A stretch of DNA of 64,000 bases from Streptomyces deccanensis (GTDB taxonomy: Bacteria; Actinomycetota; Actinomycetes; Streptomycetales; Streptomycetaceae), in contig NZ_CP092431.1 in NCBI RefSeq assembly GCF_022385335.1, positions 992,001 to 1,056,000 of the forward strand. Direction: 5' to 3'. A program made the position numbers and the translations under genes. The notes under the pieces are model-generated. The model did not search any database. It was not told where the DNA came from and was given only the letters and a program-made list of their open reading frames with translations. Below are positions 16,526-23,134 of the stretch, piece by piece (position 1 is the stretch's first letter; each line of letters begins with the position of its first letter).

Positions 16526-17944
16526 TCAGGCGTGCGGGGCGGGCCGGCCGAGGAGCCGCAGCGCGCACGCCGACAGACAGAGCGCGGCGGCGGCGCAGCA
16601 CAGTGGCAGCGCCAGGTCGCCCGGTGGCAGGCGCAACAGGGTGACCGTCCCGGCGCCGCAGGCCGCCGCGAGGCAGATCGCGGCCGACGGCCAGGCCGCT
16701 CCGAAGGCCTGCAGCAGCAGCGCGATCCACAGGACGGCGGCGAGCAGCAGCAGTGGGGCGGGGGCGGCGTCGGTGAGCAGGGCCGCGGGCAGCAGCGGCA
16801 GCAGGTAGGCGAGCAGGCAGAGGCCGAGGATCCCGGCCGAGCGCAGCAGGAAACCGGCGGGGGTGGCGACGGCGCGCAGCGCGGCGACGGACAGTCCCCG
16901 GTAGCGGTAGAGCAGCCATTCCGCCGGGCCCATGCTCACCGTCAGCACGATCACCGCGTACGGCTCCTGCCGGCCCTCCAGCAGCACCAGCACACCGGCG
17001 GCCAGGCCGAAGAGGCCGTACGGCAGGGACCACAGCAGGCGGGGTCGGCGGGCGTCCGGGACGGCCGGGGCGGCGAGGGTGTCCCGCAGGCTCCGGCCGG
17101 TGACGGCGAGGGTGGCGAGCAGCGCGAGGAGGGGCAGTCCGGCGCGGAGCCAGGGGCCCGGTTCCCACCAGGGCAGGACGGCGGCGCCGACGACCAACGG
17201 GCTGAGCGCGGCGAGGAGTTGGCGCTCCCGGCCGAGGACCAGCAGGACGCCGGCCGCGCCCAGGTACAGGGACTGGGCGGCCGCCACCAGGGTCACCGGG
17301 CCGCCGCCCGCGGGCAGTGCCGCGATCGCCGTGGCGACGAGCGCTCCGGCGGGGGCGCCGGTCAGGAGCGTACGGCCCGCTTCGTGCCGCCCGGTCGCCA
17401 GCCGCAGGTGGGCCCGGTGGCCGAGGGCCTGGCCCCAGGCCCAGGAGACGAGTCCGGCGACGACGAGGGCGGGGGCGTGGGCGCCGGGGTTCCACAGCGG
17501 GGCCGTGAGGAGGTAGGCGAGGCCGGGCAGGGCGAAGAGGACGCCGCGCAGCAGGCAGCGCACCGTGTCCGGGCGCCAGGGGTCGGCGCCCCGCGCGGGT
17601 TCGGGGAACGTCCTCGGCACCTGTGCGTACAGCGCCGAGGCCAGCGAGAACAGGTTGGGGTGACCGTAGCGTTCCTTGATGAGGGTCGCGGACAGGCCCT
17701 CCGCCTCCAGCAGGGCGGCCACTTCGTAGGGGTGGACGGCCGGGCCGACGCGGTCGGCGAGTTCGGCGGCGAGTTCGCTCACGGCCTCCTCGTCCGGGCC
17801 CCGGCGCGGGAGCCTGATGGTGAGGGTGGTGTCGTCGCCGACGGCCCAGCTGGGGCGGCGGCGCGGGCGGCGGCGGTCGGCCAGCCGGATGGCGAGGGTG
17901 TCCTGTTCGGCGCCGCCGGGTTCGAGTGACAGGGGGCCGCTCAT
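16526..17944 (-). CDS. Polytopic membrane protein (~12 TM) in the PelG position
   Basis: A 472-residue protein: about 135 soluble N-terminal residues, with a conserved-looking segment HPYEVAALLEAEGLS followed by YGHPNLFSLASALY, then about 12 hydrophobic helices to the C-terminus. It starts inside the stop codon of the PelF-like gene (ATGA). In Pel systems the gene after pelF is pelG, a 12-TM MOP-superfamily transporter of similar size that works with PelF. Sequence resemblance to PelG is not obvious by eye, so a polymer-export role is an inference from position and topology. I do not recognise the family. Confidence 0.75.
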   Translation of the reverse strand: MSGPLSLEPGGAEQDTLAIRLADRRRPRRRPSWAVGDDTTLTIRLPRRGPDEEAVSELAAELADRVGPAVHPYEVAALLEAEGLSATLIKERYGHPNLFSLASALYAQVPRTFPEPARGADPWRPDTVRCLLRGVLFALPGLAYLLTAPLWNPGAHAPALVVAGLVSWAWGQALGHRAHLRLATGRHEAGRTLLTGAPAGALVATAIAALPAGGGPVTLVAAAQSLYLGAAGVLLVLGRERQLLAALSPLVVGAAVLPWWEPGPWLRAGLPLLALLATLAVTGRSLRDTLAAPAVPDARRPRLLWSLPYGLFGLAAGVLVLLEGRQEPYAVIVLTVSMGPAEWLLYRYRGLSVAALRAVATPAGFLLRSAGILGLCLLAYLLPLLPAALLTDAAPAPLLLLAAVLWIALLLQAFGAAWPSAAICLAAACGAGTVTLLRLPPGDLALPLCCAAAALCLSACALRLLGRPAPHA

Positions 17945-19449
17945 CCGGCCACCGTGCCGACCGGGGCGGGTGTCCGCGCCGGGACCTCGACGGTCGTCGA
18001 CCGCCTTTCCCGGGTGGGGAGTTCGAGGTAGATGGAGCGGAAGGTGTCGATGGTCTGGCGGAGGGTGAACTGTTCGATCACCCGGAGCCGGGCCGCCTCC
18101 CCCATGGCCCTGCGGCGTGCCGGGTCGCCCAGCAGGTCGAGCGCGGCCCGCGCCATCGCCTCCGGGTCGCGCGGCGGCACCACGAGCCCGGTGTCGCCGA
18201 CGGCCTCGCGCACGCCCCCCACGTCGGTGGAGACGGTGGCCCGCCCGCACGACATGGCCTCGATGAGGGTGAACGGGAAGCCCTCGCTGATGCTGGAGAG
18301 CATCACGACGTTGCCGGCCGCGTAGGCGTCCTTGATGTCGTCGACCCGGCCTTCGAAGGTGACGGCGTCGCCGTGGCCCAGCTCGGCGGCGAGGGCCTCG
18401 CAGCGTTCCCGGTAGGCCTCGCCGCCGCGCGGCGTGCCGCCGAACAACCGCAGCCGTGTGTGCGGGAGTCGGGCCCGGACCAGCGCGAAGGCGCGGATGA
18501 GGGTCTCCAGGTCCTTGATGGGGTCGACGCGGCCCGCCCAGCTGAGGGTGAGCGTCTCCGGCTCGGGCCCGGCGGGCGGGAACGCGGCGGGGTCGACGCC
18601 GTTGTAGACCGTACGGATCGACTCGGGGTCGGCGCCGCCCTGCTCCTCCCAGAGCCGGTTGTAGCGGTTGCCTGGGGTGATCAGGGCGGCCCTGCGGTAG
18701 GTCTCCTCGGCGAGAAGGCGGAAGAACCCGAGGACGACCGCCTTCACCGGCCAGCGGTAGGGGGCGGTGCGGTAGCCGAGGTAGCGCTCGCGCAGATAGA
18801 CGCCGTGTTCGGTCAACAGCAGCGGTACGCCGTGCCGTTCGAGGGCGGCGAGGCCCGGGAGGACGGCGACGCCGCCGCTGACCGCGTGGGCGACACCGGT
18901 CTCGGGCGTCGGTGCGGCGAGCGGGCGCAGGGCGTGTTCGAGCAGGGAGGTCGCGGTGAGCGCGTCGTGCAGGGTGGGCCGGGCCTCGCGGACGGCGAGG
19001 CCGGGGCGGTTCCAGACGGCGGCCAGCTGGGCGATCGCCCGGTCCGAGCGCAGGAAGGGGCTGAGGGTGCCGTCCGCGGCGGCCCGGGCCAGCTCGTACA
19101 GGGCGGGGGCGAAGCCGTCCTCGGCGCCCGGGTCGAGCAGGGCGGTGAGGAACCGTTCGTAGGCGGTGGTGAGTCGGTGGCGGGCTCGGCCCCGGGGCGC
19201 GCGGCCCTCGGGCGGGTCGCCCCACATGGGGACGGACAGCACACGGGAGACATGGGCGGGCAGGTCCCAGACGAGGGGTTCGCGTCCGGTGCCGGTGACG
19301 GCGATGACGTCGAAGTCGAGGTCGGGCATGCCCTGGACGAGTTGGTCGCACCAGACGCTGACGCCGCCGTGACTGTGGGGATAGGTGCCTTCGGTGAGGA
19401 GAGTGACGCGCGCCGCGCCGAGTCGGCGCGCGTCGTGGGGATCGGGCAT
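17941..19449 (-). CDS. pelF: PelF-like family 4 glycosyltransferase
   Basis: Cytosolic GT-B enzyme of 502 residues. The N-terminus VTLLTEGTYPHSHGGVSVWC is the hallmark of PelF-type GT4 enzymes, and the C-terminal half carries NGVDPAAF, WAGRVDPIKDLETLIRAF and the donor-site SEGFPFTLIEAMSCG with its E-x7-E pair. PelF uses a UDP-sugar to polymerise the partially acetylated GalNAc/GalN-type Pel exopolysaccharide. Here it is flanked by a secreted CE4-like deacetylase gene upstream and a 12-TM membrane protein overlapping downstream, the logic of a synthesis-export-deacetylation machine. Substrate identity remains inferred. Confidence 0.85.
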   Translation of the reverse strand: MPDPHDARRLGAARVTLLTEGTYPHSHGGVSVWCDQLVQGMPDLDFDVIAVTGTGREPLVWDLPAHVSRVLSVPMWGDPPEGRAPRGRARHRLTTAYERFLTALLDPGAEDGFAPALYELARAAADGTLSPFLRSDRAIAQLAAVWNRPGLAVREARPTLHDALTATSLLEHALRPLAAPTPETGVAHAVSGGVAVLPGLAALERHGVPLLLTEHGVYLRERYLGYRTAPYRWPVKAVVLGFFRLLAEETYRRAALITPGNRYNRLWEEQGGADPESIRTVYNGVDPAAFPPAGPEPETLTLSWAGRVDPIKDLETLIRAFALVRARLPHTRLRLFGGTPRGGEAYRERCEALAAELGHGDAVTFEGRVDDIKDAYAAGNVVMLSSISEGFPFTLIEAMSCGRATVSTDVGGVREAVGDTGLVVPPRDPEAMARAALDLLGDPARRRAMGEAARLRVIEQFTLRQTIDTFRSIYLELPTRERRSTTVEVPARTPAPVGTVAG

Positions 19450-19543
19450 CGGTGTGCTCCACGGCCGTGGTGTGGGGTGGTTCCGGCCGGTCCCGGCGCG
19501 CGGATGACGCGGCCGGGACGGCTCGATGGGCGGGTGCCGCAGG

Positions 19544-21733
19544 TCAGTCGTCCGCGGTGTCCGTGCCTGCGGAGTCGGTGTCCGCGGTGTCCGTGCCCGC
19601 GGAGTCGGTGTCCGCGGTGTACGGCACTCTGTCGCTCACGCCCGCGGGGACGCGGGTGTCCGGCGCGGGGGCCGTGGCGTCGCCCGGCCCGGTGGCGCCG
19701 ACGGCCGAGGGGGCGGCGGGCGTGGGCAGGGCGAGGGTGAGGGGGGCGCCCGTGGAGGGGGTCCAGCCGGAGACCGCGCCGGCGTAGGCGTCGCCGAAGG
19801 CGGAGCCGGCGAGGGTGGTGCCGGTGGGCGCGGTGACGGTGACCGCGAGGCCGTCCGGTGCCTCGACGGTGACGGTGTCGCCGATGCGGTGGGCGGTGAC
19901 CTCGCCGGACCGGAGGGCGGCCTGCCAGGCGGCCCTGCGCCGGAGTTCGGCGCCGATGTCCTTCATCCGCGGGTTGACCACGGGCGTGTTCTCGGCGAAC
20001 AGGGCCGCGTAGGCGTCGAGGACGCCGTCGAGCACCGGGTAGGCGATGCGGTCCTCGGCCAGGTTCGACTGGTGGATGAAGTGCGGTTTCGGATCGTTCG
20101 CGAGGACGTGGCCGAGGGCGATCCGCTTCTCCAGCGGCACGATGACCTCTTCGTAGCCGGTGGCCGTGTCCAGCGGTGCCGTGAGGCAGGTGGTGGTGGC
20201 CGGGTTGTCCTCGCAGATGCCGCTGCCGCCCTGGGCGCGGTCGGTGTAGATCCAGTTGTACTCGTCGACCTGTTCGGCGGCGCGGCCCGCGTTGTAGAAG
20301 ACGTTCATCGGGTAGCGGGGGACGGTGGTGGCGGGGCCGACCTGACGCTGGGCGGGCTCGCGGGAGTTGTCGGAGCCGAGCCAGGCGATGTCGTTGTCGT
20401 CGAGGGCGAGCGCCAGGTTGGGGTTGTCCTCGGGCTGTTGCGGCAGCACCTTCATGCCGGAGTGCTCGCCGGTGACCAACTCGTCGTTCTCCAGCGGGAG
20501 TCCGGCCCTCTCGCCCCAGACGCGGTTGGTGGCGATCTCGTCGGAGATGTCGTCGCGGCTCACCCACCGGGTGGAGCCGTCGGCTTCGGTCGCGCATTTC
20601 CAGGGGACCACGCTGGTGTCCTGGACGCAGCCGAGGAAGGGGTGCGAGTAGGTGTGGTTGATCCAGCGGAACCGGTCGCGCTCCGCGATGAACTTGTCGG
20701 TGAGCGCGTCGTCGCCGTTGTTGTCCTCGCGGTGGTCGACGCTGCCGGCGCCGTTGTAGGCGAGGTCGAGGGTGAATCCCCTCGCCGTCTGCCAGGCGGT
20801 GGCGTGGTCGACGTCGTCCGGGGTCATGCGGATGGGGTCGGGCTCGACGTTCGGGTCGGTGCAGTCGACGTCGCCGGGGGTGCAGTTGAGTGCGGTGTTC
20901 CAGCGGTCGTCGGCGGCGAAGACGTCGTCGACGTGCACGGCGAAGTAGTTCCGTGAGGCGCCCAGGTGCACCCCGCCGGTCATCCACTCGACGATGCCTC
21001 GGGCGAGCAGCCGGAACTGCTGCTGGTACTGGTTGTAGACGAAGGTGACGACGAGCTCGCGCCGTCCGTCGTGCCGGTACTCGCCGACCAGGGTGCCGCG
21101 GGTGGACTGGCCGGGGATCGCCGCGTCGACGTAGGAGGTGAAGTCGGCGCCCGCCACCGGTCTGGACAGGTAGGCGTAACTCTCGCCGATGGCGGGGTCG
21201 TTGTCCTCGAAGGGCACGGCGCCGTCGAGGTAGCCGAAGGGGCCGGCCTTGCCGGCGTCGGTCACCCGGGCCTCGGCGCCGTCGAGGCCGCCGGAGTAGC
21301 CGCCGTACACCGGGTACTGCAGACCTGCCTCTGGACGCGCGTAGGTGTAGGCGTCGACCTGGGGGATCCCGTACGTCCGCTCGTACTCCGCGAGCGCCGT
21401 CATCTCGGCGGAGCCGGCCGGGAACGGGTTGTCGTTGGGCAGCACGACCGCCTGGTACTTGGCGCGGGGCCGGCCGTCGACGGTGTCCGCGAGGAAGGCG
21501 GCGTCGATCACGGGCCGGTCGGCGCTCGTCAGGTCGATCTCGGTGTAGGGCGTGCCGGCGGTGGTGAGTTCGGCGGCTATCGCGTCGGTGGACGGGCCGC
21601 CGTCGCTGACCACCAGGACCCGCAGGTCGACGCGGGGTGTGGTGTCGTCGGCGTGGACCGGTCCGGCCGGCAGGCCGAGCGCGGCGATGAGCGCGCCCAC
21701 CGTGAGCACGGTGGTGCGTAAGGTCCGCTTCAT
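19544..21733 (-). CDS. Secreted polysaccharide-deacetylase-like protein (PelA deacetylase analogue)
   Basis: A 729-residue exported protein. The signal peptide (MKRTLRTTVLTVGALIAALG, ending near PVHA) is clear. Mid-protein, FAVHVDDVF (H267, D269, D270) and WINHTYSHPFL (histidines near 359 and 363) fit the CE4/NodB metal-site motifs; a flavodoxin/GATase-like segment (residues 30-130) precedes them, as in PelA-type proteins. It would deacetylate the exported polymer. The C-terminus is an Ala/Thr/Asp-rich tail ending in two copies of a 10-residue repeat. The ATG is preceded by GGGGAGGGGA. First gene of the operon; 94 bp separate it from pelF. Confidence 0.8.
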   Translation of the reverse strand: MKRTLRTTVLTVGALIAALGLPAGPVHADDTTPRVDLRVLVVSDGGPSTDAIAAELTTAGTPYTEIDLTSADRPVIDAAFLADTVDGRPRAKYQAVVLPNDNPFPAGSAEMTALAEYERTYGIPQVDAYTYARPEAGLQYPVYGGYSGGLDGAEARVTDAGKAGPFGYLDGAVPFEDNDPAIGESYAYLSRPVAGADFTSYVDAAIPGQSTRGTLVGEYRHDGRRELVVTFVYNQYQQQFRLLARGIVEWMTGGVHLGASRNYFAVHVDDVFAADDRWNTALNCTPGDVDCTDPNVEPDPIRMTPDDVDHATAWQTARGFTLDLAYNGAGSVDHREDNNGDDALTDKFIAERDRFRWINHTYSHPFLGCVQDTSVVPWKCATEADGSTRWVSRDDISDEIATNRVWGERAGLPLENDELVTGEHSGMKVLPQQPEDNPNLALALDDNDIAWLGSDNSREPAQRQVGPATTVPRYPMNVFYNAGRAAEQVDEYNWIYTDRAQGGSGICEDNPATTTCLTAPLDTATGYEEVIVPLEKRIALGHVLANDPKPHFIHQSNLAEDRIAYPVLDGVLDAYAALFAENTPVVNPRMKDIGAELRRRAAWQAALRSGEVTAHRIGDTVTVEAPDGLAVTVTAPTGTTLAGSAFGDAYAGAVSGWTPSTGAPLTLALPTPAAPSAVGATGPGDATAPAPDTRVPAGVSDRVPYTADTDSAGTDTADTDSAGTDTADD
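19551..19620. repeat. 30-bp tandem repeat in the deacetylase C-terminus
   Basis: Two 30-bp units differing at one base plus a third partial unit, encoding the peptide repeat ADTDSAGTDT. In frame, so copy-number change would alter the tail length without breaking the gene. Confidence 0.85.
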
Positions 21734-22142
21734 GCGGTGAAGTCCCCTCCCCGGGCAGGGGTGAGCACGCCTCTCCTGGAGCGGACGCACCCCCTTGCGT
21801 GACGCCGGTGTCCCCCTCCAGAACCCAGTCGTCGACGCATCCGTCGCGTCACATAGTGGTGTCTGTGTGTGGCTTTCGTGGTCATGCCGCGAAACATGAC
21901 GGAAAAGCGCAGGTGTCCAACTGGGCGAACCTGGAACCGAATTGGCCGTTTTCTCATCCGACCCGAACCGGGCGGGGGACGACCGCGAGGGCCCGGCGCG
22001 CTGGTCCGGGCCCCGCGGGGCGCGTCGGCGGACGGTTCGGGCCCGCCGGATCGTCCGCCAGTGGTTCAGACCATGACGGAAGCCTGATCGCAGATCATTT
22101 CAGGTCACTCCCGTCACGACCGCCCACCCCGTCGCCGGACCG
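21734..22142. other. Promoter region of the Pel-like operon; no gene
   Basis: A 409-bp gap ending at the stop of the secreted-protein gene; both flanking genes point left, so it holds the operon promoter and the end of the upstream transcript. A lower-GC patch around 21830-21960 is the probable promoter area. A short dyad TGATC-GCA-GATCA occurs at 22085-22097. Confidence 0.4.
21881..21900. promoter_or_regulatory. Inverted repeat upstream of the Pel-like operon
   Basis: GTCATG, 8 nt, CATGAC: perfect 6-bp arms in a relatively AT-rich patch about 150 bp upstream of the first gene of the operon. Size and symmetry suit a dimeric repressor. No c-di-GMP riboswitch core is visible between here and the start codon. 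Confidence 0.4.
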
Positions 22143-22670
22143 TCAGGCGCAGAGCACCCGCGTCTCGGGCGTGAACACCGGACCACCGCTGACGTTGGTG
22201 CTGTCGCTGAACTCGGCGTAGTAGTACGAGTAGAAGCCGATGTTGCCGTTGCAGCCGGAGTCGGCGGCGACCTGGAGCGTCAGCGTGACGGTACGGCTCT
22301 GGCCGGGCGGGATCGTGGCGCCGTAGTTGGTGCCGAGGTTGGCGGGGCCGGTCCCGGAGCAGGGGGTGGCGCCGGCGGCCGTGGCGAGGGTGCAGCCGGT
22401 GAAGGAGTACTTCAGGTCGGGGCGCTGGTTGGTCAGCCAGGTGGGCTCGATGGTCTGGTAGATGAACCAGACGTCGTAGGTGTGGTTGTTCGTGATCGTC
22501 ATCGACAGGTCGACCGTGCCGCCGCGCGTGGTGGTCGCACTGCTGGTGGTGAACGTGAGCTCCGCGGGTGCCGCGGCGGCCGCGCTCGCGCCGGGAGCGG
22601 TGCCGAACACGGCGAGAACGAGGGCCAGTACGGCGCCGAGGCCGAAGCGTCTCATCAGTGGTGATCGCAT
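22143..22670 (-). CDS. Small secreted protein of unknown function
   Basis: A 175-residue protein with a clear Sec signal peptide (MRSPLMRRFGLGAVLALVLA, cleavage near GASAAAAAP). The mature part is predicted to be a beta-sandwich: repeated short strands such as VDLSMTITNNHTYDVWFIYQ and SRTVTLTLQVAADSG resemble the DUF11/Ig-like style of exported adhesion or wall-associated domains. Four cysteines (CTLATAAGATPC, DSGCNG and the penultimate residue) could form disulphides. Family not recognised. It diverges from the M4 peptidase gene across 464 bp. Confidence 0.7.
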   Translation of the reverse strand: MRSPLMRRFGLGAVLALVLAVFGTAPGASAAAAAPAELTFTTSSATTTRGGTVDLSMTITNNHTYDVWFIYQTIEPTWLTNQRPDLKYSFTGCTLATAAGATPCSGTGPANLGTNYGATIPPGQSRTVTLTLQVAADSGCNGNIGFYSYYYAEFSDSTNVSGGPVFTPETRVLCA

Positions 22671-23134
22671 GGGCCGGGAGGCTAGGCATCCGGCGGGCGC
22701 ACCGTCTGCCCCGGCGGACGGCGTCCGACCGCCACCCGGCCGGAAGTGCGCGCCGCGTGAAGGCGATGCGGCGGATCCGTGACGGCCACCCAGGGGCCCG
22801 CGTCAGCGCATGGTAACCGTGGTGTGACTGGGGGTGCGGGCGGGGTCGGTGCGGCCGGTTCGGGCGGTGACGCGTACGGGACGGCATTGGCGCGTATCGC
22901 ACCTGGCGGGCCGCTCCCCCGCCGCCGCGCGGTACGCGGCATCTCGGCCATTCGCCGATTTCCGGCCCCGTTCCCATGGCCGTTCTCCGGCCGCGCGCCG
23001 CCCCTGCGGGCAGGGGCCGGAAGTCGTCCGTGGGAACCGCCGTCCCGTTGATGGGTCGGAGCATCGCCTGTTGCATGGCCGTGCCCGGCGGTCGACCACC
23101 GCCGGTTTCCGATGCTGGGGCGAATGGGGGCACT
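22671..23134. other. Divergent intergenic region of secreted protein and M4 peptidase
   Basis: No convincing gene. The M4 frame stays open through the right part of this region, but the residues there are basic and low in hydrophobicity and precede the recognisable signal peptide. Promoters for both genes must lie here; I cannot place them with confidence. Confidence 0.4.

Noticed and set aside
21734..22000. c-di-GMP riboswitch upstream of the Pel-like operon
   Set aside because: No GEMM-type core or paired tetraloop/receptor sequence could be found on the transcribed strand.
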